64,000 nt of DNA from Rheinheimera sp. SA_1 (GTDB lineage Bacteria > Pseudomonadota > Gammaproteobacteria > Enterobacterales > Alteromonadaceae). A program made the translations under genes and the position numbers. Numbering within the stretch: position 1 is the first letter of the stretch; each line of letters starts with the position of its first letter. Where the stretch lies: NCBI RefSeq assembly GCF_001669775.1, contig NZ_LXWK01000002.1:1-64000 (forward strand), given 5' to 3'. The notes beneath the pieces are model-generated. The model ran no database searches and had not been told where the DNA came from. It worked only from the letters and a program-made list of their open reading frames with translations. Of the stretch, positions 49,131 through 58,782 are shown piece by piece.

Positions 49131-52019
49131 ATGACCACTTCTGTGAAAACCCTGTCGCAACTTGCGAATCAAACTGATTTTATCGCCCGTCATATCGGCC
49201 CGAACGCTACTGAAACCGCAGCGATGCTGGCTGAACTGGGCGTCAGCAGTGTCGAAGAGCTGATTGCTCAGACAGTACCTGCCGGTATTCGTCTGACTAC
49301 GCCTCTGTCCACCGGCGAAGCGACCACAGAAGCGGATGCGCTGACTTACTTAAAAGCTGCTGCCAGCAAAAACAAAATGTTTACCTCTTACATTGGTATG
49401 GGTTATCACCCAACACATACGCCGAATGTCATTCTGCGTAACGTGCTGGAAAACCCGGGCTGGTACACCGCGTACACGCCATACCAGCCGGAAATTGCCC
49501 AGGGCCGTTTAGAAGCGCTGCTGAATTTCCAACAGGTTTCATTAGATTTAACCGGCATGGAACTGGCCTCTGCCTCCCTGCTGGACGAAGCGACTGCCGC
49601 TGCTGAAGCGATGGCGCTGGCCAAACGTGTCACTAAAAACAAATCTAACACTTACTTCATCGCCGATGACGTGCATCCACAAACCATCGACGTTGTACGT
49701 ACCCGTGCCGAGATGTTCGGTTTTGAAACTATCGTAGGTTCTGCTGCGGATGCAGTAAACCATGATGTATTTGGCGCATTAATTCAATACCCGTCCACCA
49801 CCGGTGAAGTGCGTAACGATGCTCAGCTGATTGCTGATTTAAAAGCGAAAAAAGCCATTGTTGCAGTAGCAACTGATCCAATGGCGCTGTTGCTGTTGAC
49901 CTCCCCTGGTGAATTAGGTGCTGATGTGGTGCTGGGTTCAGCGCAGCGTTTTGGCGTGCCAATGGCTTTTGGTGGCCCACACTCAGCGTTTTTCGCTACC
50001 CGTGATGATTACAAACGTTCGATGCCAGGCCGGATTATCGGCGTGTCGAAAGACCGTCGTGGCAATCAGGCACTGCGCATGGCAATGCAAACGCGCGAGC
50101 AACATATCCGCCGCGAAAAAGCCAACTCGAATATCTGTACTGCACAAGTATTACTGGCCAATATGGCGTCGTTCTACTGCGTGTACCATGGCCCGGTTGG
50201 CCTGAAAAATATCGCCGAGCGAATTCACCGTTCAGCCGACATCTTCGCAGCCGGCTTAACTGCCAAAGGCGTTGCGCTGAAACACAACAGCTGGTTCGAC
50301 ACTGTGACTTTCGCTGTTGCCAATCGTAGCGAAGTAGTAGCCCGTGCATTAGCTGCTGGCGTGAACTTCCGTACCGATTTAGCCGATACTTTAGGTGTCA
50401 GCTTCCACGAGCAAACTGCAGCGGCCGATATTGCCAAGCTGTTTGATGTGGTATTCGGCGCTGGCCACGGTTTAGATGTTGCTGCATTGGATGCCGCTAT
50501 CGTTGCTAAAGGCTCGAACTCTATTCCTGTTGATTTAGTGCGGACTTCTAAATACTTAACGCACCCGGTCTTTAACCAGTATCACAGCGAAACTGAGATG
50601 CTGCGTTATATCAAAAAGCTGGAAAACAAAGACTTAGCACTGAACCACGCGATGATTTCATTAGGTTCTTGCACCATGAAATTAAACGCTACTGCCGAGA
50701 TGATCCCGGTGACCTGGCCAGAATTTGCGTCATTACACCCGTTCGTGCCAAAAGATCAGGCCGAAGGTTATTACCAGATGATCGGCGAACTGGCTGATTG
50801 GCTGGTCGATATTACCGGTTATGACCAAATGTCGATGCAGCCAAACTCGGGCGCGCAAGGCGAATACGCTGGTTTAATTGCCATCCGTAAGTACCATGAA
50901 AGCCGTGGTGATTCACACCGCAACATCTGTTTAATTCCGGTGTCGGCGCACGGTACTAACCCGGCAACAGCAGCAATGGCCAGTTTTGAAGTGGTGCTGG
51001 TGGATTGTGATAAATCCGGCAACATCGATATGGCTGATTTAAAAGCCAAAGCCGAAGCGGTTTCTGACAAATTAGCCGCCATTATGGTGACTTACCCGTC
51101 AACGCACGGTGTGTTTGAAGAATCAATTCGCGAACTGTGTGACGTTATTCACGCGCACGGCGGCCAGGTCTATATGGACGGCGCGAACATGAATGCCCAG
51201 GTTGGCGTGACGTCACCAGGCTTTATCGGTGCTGACGTATCTCACTTAAACCTGCACAAAACTTTCTGTATTCCACACGGCGGTGGCGGCCCAGGTATGG
51301 GTCCAATCGGCGTCAAAAAACAGTTGGCGCCGTTCCTGCCAAACCACGCTGTCGTGAAAATTGCTGGTACTGGCGCGGATAACGGCGCAGTTTCGGCCGC
51401 ACCATTTGGTAGCGCCGGCATTCTGCCAATCAGCTGGATGTACATCAAAATGATGGGCGGCGACGGTTTACGTCAAGCCACTGAAATGGCGATTTTAAAC
51501 GCCAACTACATGGCCGCCAAGTTAGATCCAATGTTCCCGGTATTGTACAAAGGCGCCAACGGCCGCGTTGCGCACGAGTGTATTATCGACATGCGTCCAT
51601 TAAAAGAAGCCACTGGCGTGACTGAAATGGACATCGCCAAACGTTTAATGGACTACGGTTTCCACGCTCCGACTATGTCGTTCCCGGTTGCTGGCACGCT
51701 GATGATTGAACCAACTGAATCTGAAGCCAAAGTGGAAATGGACAAGTTCATCGAAGCGATGACTGCTATTCGTGCTGAAATCGCCCGGGTTGAAGCAGGT
51801 GAGTGGACAGCGGACAACAGCCCGCTGCACTTCGCGCCACACACCATGGCCGATATTTTCGACACCAACTGGGACCGCGCCTACGACCGTCAATACGCCG
51901 CATTCCCGGCGCAATACGTCGCCGACAACAAGTTCTGGCCAACCGTTTCACGGATTGATGACGTTTATGGCGACCGGAATTTAATGTGCGCTTGCCCTAG
52001 TCCGGAAGATTATCGTTAG
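49131..52019 (+). CDS. gcvP: Glycine dehydrogenase (P-protein)
   Basis: 962-residue homodimer-type P-protein. It decarboxylates glycine with PLP and hands the aminomethyl group to GcvH. The PLP lysine is in [18 protein letters not shown]. Other blocks: FIARHIGP at the N-terminus, [58 protein letters not shown] and [10 protein letters not shown]. Length matches E. coli GcvP (957). AGGAAA precedes the ATG. It ends the conserved block; an accessory island follows. Confidence 0.97.
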   Translation: MTTSVKTLSQLANQTDFIARHIGPNATETAAMLAELGVSSVEELIAQTVPAGIRLTTPLSTGEATTEADALTYLKAAASKNKMFTSYIGMGYHPTHTPNVILRNVLENPGWYTAYTPYQPEIAQGRLEALLNFQQVSLDLTGMELASASLLDEATAAAEAMALAKRVTKNKSNTYFIADDVHPQTIDVVRTRAEMFGFETIVGSAADAVNHDVFGALIQYPSTTGEVRNDAQLIADLKAKKAIVAVATDPMALLLLTSPGELGADVVLGSAQRFGVPMAFGGPHSAFFATRDDYKRSMPGRIIGVSKDRRGNQALRMAMQTREQHIRREKANSNICTAQVLLANMASFYCVYHGPVGLKNIAERIHRSADIFAAGLTAKGVALKHNSWFDTVTFAVANRSEVVARALAAGVNFRTDLADTLGVSFHEQTAAADIAKLFDVVFGAGHGLDVAALDAAIVAKGSNSIPVDLVRTSKYLTHPVFNQYHSETEMLRYIKKLENKDLALNHAMISLGSCTMKLNATAEMIPVTWPEFASLHPFVPKDQAEGYYQMIGELADWLVDITGYDQMSMQPNSGAQGEYAGLIAIRKYHESRGDSHRNICLIPVSAHGTNPATAAMASFEVVLVDCDKSGNIDMADLKAKAEAVSDKLAAIMVTYPSTHGVFEESIRELCDVIHAHGGQVYMDGANMNAQVGVTSPGFIGADVSHLNLHKTFCIPHGGGGPGMGPIGVKKQLAPFLPNHAVVKIAGTGADNGAVSAAPFGSAGILPISWMYIKMMGGDGLRQATEMAILNANYMAAKLDPMFPVLYKGANGRVAHECIIDMRPLKEATGVTEMDIAKRLMDYGFHAPTMSFPVAGTLMIEPTESEAKVEMDKFIEAMTAIRAEIARVEAGEWTADNSPLHFAPHTMADIFDTNWDRAYDRQYAAFPAQYVADNKFWPTVSRIDDVYGDRNLMCACPSPEDYR

Positions 52020-52045
52020 TAAAATCAACTACTGATCACGACAAT

Positions 52046-52106
52046 TCTAGTTGGTAACCGATCCAATCTAGTTGGAAACCGACAAATGTAGTTGGAAACT
52101 CGTGTG
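52046..52106. repeat. Three 20-21 nt tandem repeats after gcvP
   Basis: Units starting TCTAGTTGGTAACCGATCC (52046), TCTAGTTGGAAACCGACA (52067) and TGTAGTTGGAAACTCG (52087) run head to tail between the gcvP stop and its terminator. They resemble multiple terminal repeats of IS21-like elements and share a GTCGGTTTCC core (reverse strand) loosely like the GTCCGGTTTTC core of the array at 103-293. No transposase is present. Confidence 0.65.
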
Positions 52107-52120
52107 AAACTCTGATGAAT

Positions 52121-52150
52121 AGAGGCGAACTTAGGTTCGCCTCTTTTTTT
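52121..52150 (+). terminator. gcvP terminator
   Basis: Perfect 10-bp arms AGAGGCGAAC and GTTCGCCTCT around TTAG, followed by TTTTTT. It ends the gcvTHP transcript about 100 nt past gcvP, after the tandem repeats. Confidence 0.92.
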
Positions 52151-52262
52151 AGGTCTGAATCAGGCCTTGTCGTTCAGCAAAAAGCTCATCGCAAATTCAA
52201 TAGTTCAACAAAACACTACTTTCCCGTATCAGTTCAGGTCAACATTTAGGTCTGTTCCGGAC

Positions 52263-53237
52263 TCATTCATCTCTTAGCGTTTGTGTTTCTTTAAAATGCG
52301 TTAGCGGGATACCAACACGCCGTTCAAATGCTTTTGCTAGTTGAGCTGTCCCAGCGTATCCCGTTTGCGCTGCAATACTCTTGAATGAAAGGCCTGTTGC
52401 CAAAAGTTGGCGTGCCAAATCTAATCTGAGAGTTTCGATAAAATGGGCAGGGGTTTCACCAACTGCATCGGTGAATTTACGATGAAAATTTCGCTCAGAC
52501 ATCGCCACTTTCGCAGCCAGACTGCCGACATTCAAGGGCTCGGCTAAGTGCTCCCGGATCCAGTCGATCAGTTGTGAAAATTGTGGGTCAGCATGTGACT
52601 GTGCCGACAGTATCGGGCTCATCTGGGAGTGGAAGCCTGGCCGCCTAGCGTAAAGTACGAGCCGTTTGGCAATGGCATTTGCAATATGATTGCCCAAATC
52701 GGCCGCCACTAATTCTAAGCACATGTCGATACCGGTAGTTACGCCAGCGGAGGTCCACACCTTTCCATCTTGAATAAACAGTGCATTAGGATCGACGGTT
52801 ACATACGGATAACGCTCGGCCAATTCTGTGCACGACGACCAGTGTGTTGCCACACGCTTGTTGTCGATCAGGCCAAATTGGCCAAGCGCAAAAGCACCGG
52901 TACATATTGAACCTAAACGGCGGCAATGCTGGTTCGTTTGCAGCACCCAGGTTTTTACCGCAGCGTTGGCGACAAACCGCGCCATGCCGTCAGCGCTCCC
53001 GCCAGAAATTAGCAAGGTATCGATGCTGTCGTGGGCTATGGTAAGAACCGCTTGGGTGGACAAGGTGATTGCGCTGTTGCTTTGTACGAGTCCGCCTTCG
53101 GCAGACAAGATAAGTACGTTATAGAACGCACGGCCGGCGGCATCATTGGCTGCGGCAAAGACCGCAGCTGGTCCAGTTACATCGAGTATCTGGATCCCGT
53201 CAAAACAAAGGATTGCTATATTGCGTGGCAGTGTCAT
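52263..53237 (-). CDS. GlxA-type regulator (DJ-1/PfpI plus AraC HTH)
   Basis: 324 residues. The N-terminal DJ-1/PfpI-like domain (about 1-190) has VTGPAAVFAAAND, LLISGGSADG and the elbow Cys in GSICTGAFALGQFG; the C-terminal AraC/XylS HTH pair (about 220-318) has LAAKVAMSERNFHRKFTDAVGETPAHFIETLRL and the second helix block GYAGTAQLAKAFERR. Members control metabolism of amino or quaternary compounds. Its start codon is part of the repeated block listed at 53231-53269, so it probably binds its own promoter. It is divergent from a beta-lactamase-fold hydrolase gene. Confidence 0.92.
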   Translation of the reverse strand: MTLPRNIAILCFDGIQILDVTGPAAVFAAANDAAGRAFYNVLILSAEGGLVQSNSAITLSTQAVLTIAHDSIDTLLISGGSADGMARFVANAAVKTWVLQTNQHCRRLGSICTGAFALGQFGLIDNKRVATHWSSCTELAERYPYVTVDPNALFIQDGKVWTSAGVTTGIDMCLELVAADLGNHIANAIAKRLVLYARRPGFHSQMSPILSAQSHADPQFSQLIDWIREHLAEPLNVGSLAAKVAMSERNFHRKFTDAVGETPAHFIETLRLDLARQLLATGLSFKSIAAQTGYAGTAQLAKAFERRVGIPLTHFKETQTLRDE

Positions 53238-53269
53238 TGGCAGAATTTAACCTGTTTTTGGCATTTTTG
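53231..53269. promoter_or_regulatory. Duplicated control block, left copy
   Basis: 39-nt block running GTGTCATTGGCAG, then ATTTAACCTG and TTTTTGGCATTTTTG, matching 57819-57857 in inverted orientation at 38 of 39 positions. The left end includes the start codon of the GlxA-type regulator on the minus strand. Weaker similarity continues rightwards through the leader into the signal-peptide codons of the hydrolase (to about 53400). It is a good candidate for the regulator's operator and the promoter region of the hydrolase. Confidence 0.8.
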
Positions 53270-53374
53270 TCTAATTGGAACACTCTATCATGGCCCAGTT
53301 TTCTAGAGATTGGACGGTGTTGGTAAAAACTGCCCATGCCTTATCATTGACAACCATCCTGATTGAGCAAAAAA

Positions 53375-54946
53375 ATGAAACACTTTGGTTTGACCTTACT
53401 CTTTGTGACCACACTGCTGAGCGTGGGGGCCCCAATTATAGCACCCGCACAGGCTGCAGCCCCTGCTGAGGCAACTCAACATCTTGCTAAAGAAAACGAC
53501 TTGGCTGGATTTGACAGTGAAGTTGAAAAAATTCGGCAGGATTGGGACGTACCGGGAATGGCCGTGGTGATAGTCAAGGGTGATCAAGTGCTATACGCCA
53601 AAGGCCATGGCTTGCGCGATGTGGCGCAAAACTTACCGATGACCGCGGATACCTTGCTACAAATTGGTAGCAGCAAATCCTTTACCGCCGCTACGATTGC
53701 CGCGCTGGTAGAGGAGGGGAAACTTGATTGGCACAAGCCGGTGAAAACCTGGCTACCCGCATTCAAGATGCACGACAATATGGCTACTGAACGTGTGAGT
53801 CTGCTCGACATGGTGAGCCATCGCACCGGCCTGCCCCGGCATGACCTTATTTGGTATAACGCACCTGACCTTACACTCGCTGATATCACCCAGCGCCTGC
53901 AATACTTAGAGCCAGCAACGGATTTTCGCACTCAATTTCAGTATAACAACATCATGTTTGTTGCCGCCGGTCACGTCACGGAGGTTGTCAGCGGCAAGAG
54001 CTGGCAAGATACCGTGCGCGAGCAATTGCTTGGACCTTTAGGCATGACGCGCACTAACTTCACCGTGACGCAAAGCCAGCGGGATGGCAATTTCAGTCTG
54101 GGCTATCAAAAACCAGTACACGGAGCCGTGCAGAACATACCTTTCACGCCGACTCACCAAATTGCGCCGGCGGGCGGAATTTTCTCTAGTGTCAATGAGA
54201 TGGCAGCATGGTTACGGATGCACCTGAACAGTGGGCAGTACCAGGGCAAAAAAATATTGTCAGCGGCTAGTATCGATTTTCTGCATACGCCGCACACGCT
54301 GAGCGACGGCGAGATTACCGCCGAGTTGGTCCCCACTGGCTATGCACCAGGGTGGTTCGCCAGTTTTTACCGTGGACATCGTCGCCTGGAACACAGCGGC
54401 ATCATTGACGGGTTCGGCAGCGCCATGGTGATATTCCCGGATGATAATATCGGTATCGTTGTGCTGGCCAATTTGGATATGACCGATGCCCATCATTTCA
54501 CCGCACGCGCCGCGGCTGACCGTTTACTGCATTTGCCTCGGGTGGATTGGAGCGCGCGTGCGCTGGAAAAGCTGGCCAAAGGAATAAACCCACACCATAT
54601 GGATTTAGAACCACCGGAAAAACGAGTCGCCGGTACCCAACCCAGCCATACGCTACAAGACTTTACTGGCAGCTTTGAACACCCGGCTTATGGCACCGTT
54701 ACCGTGCAGGAACAAAAGGGCAAGTTAAGCTTTGATTTTCATGGTGTGGTGACCCCCCTGCAACACTGGCATTACGACATGTTTGTGGGGGATCGGGCCG
54801 CAGTCAATGCTCTATTTGAGTTGCAGCGGGTACAGTTCAACACGGCGCTAGATGGCCAGGTGAGCTCGCTACAAATGGACTTGCAAGATGGTGTGCAAGA
54901 TATCGTTTTCACCCGCCGTGTAGCTGCCGGAAAGTCCGGACACTAA
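53375..54946 (+). CDS. Secreted beta-lactamase-fold serine hydrolase with altered SxxK
   Basis: 523 residues; signal peptide about 1-28 (cleavage near AQAA). Class C beta-lactamase/PBP4*-like fold: YNN in FQYNNIMFVAAGHV and HSG in EHSGIIDGFG are in place. The family motif normally reads IGSxSKSFTA, giving SxxK. Here it reads QIGSSKSFTA (98-103), one residue short, so Gly sits at the nucleophile position relative to Lys-101. A C-terminal lipocalin-like DUF3471 segment is likely (about 420-515). The ATG at 53375 matches the start of the partner hydrolase (MKHFGLT against MKHIGLT). Relatives are esterases, D-amino-acid peptidases or transpeptidase-like enzymes; activity is uncertain here. Confidence 0.88.
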   Translation: MKHFGLTLLFVTTLLSVGAPIIAPAQAAAPAEATQHLAKENDLAGFDSEVEKIRQDWDVPGMAVVIVKGDQVLYAKGHGLRDVAQNLPMTADTLLQIGSSKSFTAATIAALVEEGKLDWHKPVKTWLPAFKMHDNMATERVSLLDMVSHRTGLPRHDLIWYNAPDLTLADITQRLQYLEPATDFRTQFQYNNIMFVAAGHVTEVVSGKSWQDTVREQLLGPLGMTRTNFTVTQSQRDGNFSLGYQKPVHGAVQNIPFTPTHQIAPAGGIFSSVNEMAAWLRMHLNSGQYQGKKILSAASIDFLHTPHTLSDGEITAELVPTGYAPGWFASFYRGHRRLEHSGIIDGFGSAMVIFPDDNIGIVVLANLDMTDAHHFTARAAADRLLHLPRVDWSARALEKLAKGINPHHMDLEPPEKRVAGTQPSHTLQDFTGSFEHPAYGTVTVQEQKGKLSFDFHGVVTPLQHWHYDMFVGDRAAVNALFELQRVQFNTALDGQVSSLQMDLQDGVQDIVFTRRVAAGKSGH

Positions 54947-54966
54947 ACGCTACCGCCAGAGGTTCG

Positions 54967-55653
54967 TCATGGCGTGCTGTGACCTAGGCTGGCCGCGATG
55001 ATCAGGTAGGCGGTATGTGCGCCGCCCGAATAGCCCGCAAAGATAAAAGGCAGGTTGCTATGGTTATCCTGCGCAGCCTTCGTTAGTCCGATATCACTGT
55101 TGGTAACGCCGGGCGCATAAATCATATAGTGGGGGTGGAACAAGGTAGTCACGACTTTGGTGGCGCTGTCATAACGTATGTCACCGAGCAGCATGTAAGC
55201 GACGCCGGTTTTGCGCGGGCTGGAAAAACGCCCTTTGGAAAACCCATCGTCAATGTCATGTTTGATCTCCAGTGCCGGTTTGCCTTGCGCCAGCAATTCT
55301 CCAACGCGCAACATCACCGGCACTATGGTTGCGCTGCCTTCGGCATCCCAGCATGTCGGGCGCAGGATATCGCTGCCCGTTTGTTGCCCATCCCGATTGA
55401 CCAGACAGACGACGTTGTTGCTGCCTTGTCTGACCATTTGGTAACCCTGGCTCTTAAAGACATACACAGTCGCCTGTGCGCGTAAATGTTCGGGCGCTGC
55501 GCCGAGCGCCAGTCGCATTTCTTCGTCCTGCTCAAGAAAAATTAGCTTGCCAGCGCGGCTAGCCTCCGATGGCACTTTTTGTGGTGGCGTTGCATGCACA
55601 AGATACGGCATGGCGGCCAACAATAAAGAACCGACGGCGCGAAAGAAGTACAT
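54967..55653 (-). CDS. Secreted protein of unknown function
   Basis: 228 residues with a signal peptide at about 1-22 (cleavage near LVHA). The mature part has a helical start (SRAGKLIFLEQDEEMRLALGAAP), a central RQGSNNVVCLVNRDGQ and PTCWDAEG (two cysteines), and a late YMLLGDIRYDS and HPHYMIYAPGV. It ends in a hydrophobic GGAHTAYLIIAASLG. No family was recognised. It follows the large hydrolase gene by 60 nt on the same strand and so is its operon partner, and it converges on the other hydrolase with 20 nt between. The local sequence is visibly richer in G+C than gcvTHP. Confidence 0.75.
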   Translation of the reverse strand: MYFFRAVGSLLLAAMPYLVHATPPQKVPSEASRAGKLIFLEQDEEMRLALGAAPEHLRAQATVYVFKSQGYQMVRQGSNNVVCLVNRDGQQTGSDILRPTCWDAEGSATIVPVMLRVGELLAQGKPALEIKHDIDDGFSKGRFSSPRKTGVAYMLLGDIRYDSATKVVTTLFHPHYMIYAPGVTNSDIGLTKAAQDNHSNLPFIFAGYSGGAHTAYLIIAASLGHSTP

Positions 55654-55713
55654 AGGGTCTATCCTTGCTGGCTAAGTGTTTTCTGACAGCGGCATACGAC
55701 GTGCCGCATTAAC

Positions 55714-57714
55714 CTATTCCCCTTTCACTTCATTAAATTGGATGCGTTGCCCCGGCCCATCATCAAGCACAATAGCCCGCCCGTCAGCCGTGTTCTGGAC
55801 ACGATATTCAAACAGGCCGTGGATCGGGTCGATGGCGCTGAAGACCACGCTACCATCAGGCTTCGTGGTCCCGACAAATCTGGCTTTCCAGTCGCCGAAG
55901 TCAAATACCGGGAAATCTCCCGCAGTGGACACCGTCAATTTCCCGAAGACGGGATGGGCATAGCGGGCGGCGAGGTGTTTTTCCAGGCTACGGTCAGGCT
56001 TGGCTACCTCGGCTAAACGCGCGGCGGCATCGGCTTCATTCTGAGCGACCAACTGAGGCAACATCGACTCTGCTGTGGGCTTGACGTCATAAGTTAATTC
56101 CAGCAGTCGCTGACGGGCCATCATAAAAAGGTAATGCCCTTGATCGGCATTGGACAGCGCCACGATGCCGATCCCGCTCTCCGGCACGAGAAAGAAGTCG
56201 CTGTTCGAGCCGAGCACCGTACCCATATGTGACAGGGTGGTGACCCCGAGTCTATTGCTCACGCCCAAACCCATCCCCGAATAGCCGTCTAACCCGGTGG
56301 CGACTTGCGGCACCCGGCGCTCCAGCACGTGTTCGGCGCTTATGAGCTGCTTACCGTTGGGTAGTTTTCCGGCGCGTGCTTCGAACTGCATAAAAAGCGC
56401 CATGTCGTGCACGGATGTCCAGCCACCGCCAGCGGGGCGAAGCGGGATGAGATGATGATTTAATGGCATGGCCCCGACGCCGGTCTTGCCATCGGGACCA
56501 TTCCCGTGCGGGGCGGCATGGTTGCCGCGCTGTGCGCGCGCCATGTCGAAAGTACTGTCGCGCATGCCCAGCGGGTTAAACAGGTACTCCTGCATCGCCT
56601 TGTCATAGGCCGGGCCGAGCGCCAGCTTGGGAAACGCTGCGCGGCCGGCGATGAAACCGGCTGCAGCCACCATCTGGTTGCTGTACTGGTACACCTCGCC
56701 GAACGGAGTGGTCAGCGGCAAGTCGGCGATGCGGGCCATCATAATTTCGGGAGTGACACTGCCAAAGCCGAAAAAATTATTCAGCTGGTAATTGGGCACC
56801 CCGGTGCAATGGCATCCCAGATGGCGCAACTGAACCCGTTGTGTGGTGGCGGCATCACTCAATCTAAAAGCAGGATAAATGCCGGTGACGTTTTGCTCCC
56901 AGCGCAGCTTATTTTGATCGACCAGATGCGCCATCAGCATGGTGGTCATCGGTTTGAGGGACGAGCCGTTCATGAACGCAGTGTGGATGTCTACCGGTTC
57001 TGGCTTGCCGAGTTGGCGTACGCCCATACCGCCTTCAAACACGATCTCGCCACCGTCGAGCAACGCAAAAGCGAGCCCAGGAATGTGCAGGCGCGCCATG
57101 CCATCGGCCATGAACGCTTTCATCTTGGCGATGCGATCAGCGTCGAGCCGATGCGGCTTCCGGCCCAGCAGAGACTCACGCTCGAATCCAGGTGCCCATA
57201 GGCTGCTGTTAATGATGGCTACGTCGATGGCGCGTTGGTCAAACAGCGCGGCCTTACCGACGCTAAGGGTCACGTTCCAAAATGTCCCGCTATGGCGGGC
57301 CTGTGCCTGGATAAACTCTGCACTGCCGGCGGGCATTTCGTAGCTGGCCAGCGCCTGTTTGCTCCAGCCGTTTGCGTCTGGTTGCGCCGTCAATTTGGGT
57401 AGCGGACTAGTGAAGTCTGGTTTGAAGCGTGCCCAGGCGGCAGCGATGGCATGTGCTGCGTCCTCGGCTTGCACCTCGACAACTGCTATCTGGCCACCAT
57501 GCCCCGGCATATTGAGTACCAGCATATTGCTCGCGTTGTTTATCTGCCAGCCGCCAGGAACGACAAGGCGGCTGCCCTCAGTCATTTGCAGACGTTGCTG
57601 ACCCAGAAAAAGGCCGGGCGATTTATTATTGGCTGGCAATTTAGTATCGGCGGCGAATGCACCCGCGCTCAGAACTGTGGCGATGATGAGTGTGGTCAAA
57701 CCAATATGTTTCAT
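55714..57714 (-). CDS. Large secreted beta-lactamase-fold serine hydrolase
   Basis: 666 residues; signal peptide about 1-21 (cleavage near AFAA). An N-terminal domain of about 160 residues (25-185) precedes the beta-lactamase-fold domain. Motifs: SSLK at 251-254 (SxxK, intact), YSN in QYSNQMVAAAGFIAG, and HMG in TLSHMGTVLGSN. A C-terminal lipocalin-like extension (about 570-660) follows. The start at 57714 aligns with the partner gene. Predicted periplasmic esterase or peptidase; substrate unknown. It shares its upstream region with the 53375 gene in inverted orientation and leads a two-gene operon with the unknown secreted protein. Confidence 0.9.
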   Translation of the reverse strand: MKHIGLTTLIIATVLSAGAFAADTKLPANNKSPGLFLGQQRLQMTEGSRLVVPGGWQINNASNMLVLNMPGHGGQIAVVEVQAEDAAHAIAAAWARFKPDFTSPLPKLTAQPDANGWSKQALASYEMPAGSAEFIQAQARHSGTFWNVTLSVGKAALFDQRAIDVAIINSSLWAPGFERESLLGRKPHRLDADRIAKMKAFMADGMARLHIPGLAFALLDGGEIVFEGGMGVRQLGKPEPVDIHTAFMNGSSLKPMTTMLMAHLVDQNKLRWEQNVTGIYPAFRLSDAATTQRVQLRHLGCHCTGVPNYQLNNFFGFGSVTPEIMMARIADLPLTTPFGEVYQYSNQMVAAAGFIAGRAAFPKLALGPAYDKAMQEYLFNPLGMRDSTFDMARAQRGNHAAPHGNGPDGKTGVGAMPLNHHLIPLRPAGGGWTSVHDMALFMQFEARAGKLPNGKQLISAEHVLERRVPQVATGLDGYSGMGLGVSNRLGVTTLSHMGTVLGSNSDFFLVPESGIGIVALSNADQGHYLFMMARQRLLELTYDVKPTAESMLPQLVAQNEADAAARLAEVAKPDRSLEKHLAARYAHPVFGKLTVSTAGDFPVFDFGDWKARFVGTTKPDGSVVFSAIDPIHGLFEYRVQNTADGRAIVLDDGPGQRIQFNEVKGE

Positions 57715-57818
57715 TTTTTGCTCATTAAGAATGGTCGTAGACGGTAAGGCATGGACAGTTTTGACAAACACTATCCAATTGCTAGGGTTCTGGAGGAGTA
57801 TAGAGAGTCACGGCTCGG

Positions 57819-57857
57819 CAAAAATGCCAAAAACAGGTTAAATACTGCCAATGACAC
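57819..57857. promoter_or_regulatory. Duplicated control block, right copy
   Basis: Inverted copy of 53231-53269 (38 of 39). It retains an ATGACACC on the plus strand, matching the first codons of the GlxA-type regulator, but this frame stops after seven codons, so only a vestige of the regulator start was copied. It lies about 105 nt upstream of the large hydrolase and would put that gene under the same regulator. The remainder of 57772-58014 holds no gene. Confidence 0.8.
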
Positions 57858-58014
57858 CATCGGTGGTGCAGTGAGGGGCAGGTTTAATTGCAGTGGCACA
57901 CTGAATTGGGCCCTCTGATTGGAAGTGTTATGCTTGTGATAGCAAGTTCAAGCCACATGACAACAACTGTGGCAAGTTGCTGCGGGAGTTGCAGTCAGCT
58001 CAAGGATCAATCTG

Positions 58015-58782
58015 ATGTCGAACAAATTCAAACAGCTGGACGATTTGGCGCAAACCCGCCGTTATAGTCGGCAAATTATGTTGCCGGCGATGGATTTAAC
58101 CGGTCAAGAGCGATTATTAAATAGCAAAGTGTTAGTTGTCGGGCTCGGCGGCCTTGGTTGTGCTGCTACGCCCTATTTGGCAAGTGCCGGTGTTGGCCAG
58201 TTGACTTTGGTCGACGGTGACAGCATTGATTTGAGTAATCTGCAGCGCCAAATTTTGTTTACCGAGGCCGATATTGGCCAGAATAAAGCTGATATTGCCG
58301 CACGGCAGTTATCGGCACAGAACCCGACCATTCAAATTAACGCGATTGCACAATTTGCCGACGCCGCGTTGTTAGCAAATTTAATGGATGATCACGATTT
58401 AGTGCTGGACTGTACCGACAATCTAACCGTGCGCCAGTTGATCAACCAAGCCTGTGTAAGCTCAAAAACCGCCTTGGTATCAGGCGCCGCGATCCGTTTT
58501 GAAGGTCAGCTATGTTGTTTTACCAATCAAGGGGATGGGCCGTGTTACCAGTGCCTCAGCACTCTATTTGGTGAGCCGCAGCTGAGTTGTCTCGAAGCCG
58601 GAATTTTTGCGCCTGTGGTCGGAGTCATTGGCGTCAGCCAAGCGCTGCTGGCGCTTAATATTTTGGCTGGTGTGGGGCAAGTCCCTTGGCACCAGCTGCA
58701 GTTGTTAGATGGACTGACATTTGACTGGCGCCGATTTACGCTGCCGCGCAGTGCCGATTGTCCGGTCTGTGGTGGCGGTTAA
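58015..58782 (+). CDS. moeB: Molybdopterin synthase adenylyltransferase
   Basis: 255 residues, E1-like; adenylates the C-terminal Gly-Gly of MoaD so that it can receive sulfur. VVGLGGLGC binds ATP, DGDSIDLSNLQRQILF and DCTDNLTVRQLIN follow, and two zinc CxxC pairs occur (CYQC and CPVC). ThiF is an alternative, but the flanking mogA, moeA and moaE support MoeB. A ribosome site AGGA precedes the ATG. The 3' end overlaps mogA by 4 bases, convergent. Confidence 0.92.
   Translation: MSNKFKQLDDLAQTRRYSRQIMLPAMDLTGQERLLNSKVLVVGLGGLGCAATPYLASAGVGQLTLVDGDSIDLSNLQRQILFTEADIGQNKADIAARQLSAQNPTIQINAIAQFADAALLANLMDDHDLVLDCTDNLTVRQLINQACVSSKTALVSGAAIRFEGQLCCFTNQGDGPCYQCLSTLFGEPQLSCLEAGIFAPVVGVIGVSQALLALNILAGVGQVPWHQLQLLDGLTFDWRRFTLPRSADCPVCGGG

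Noticed and set aside
57852-57875. A small gene starting ATGACACC beside the right control block
   Set aside because: It stops after seven codons; it is a copied fragment of the regulator's start.
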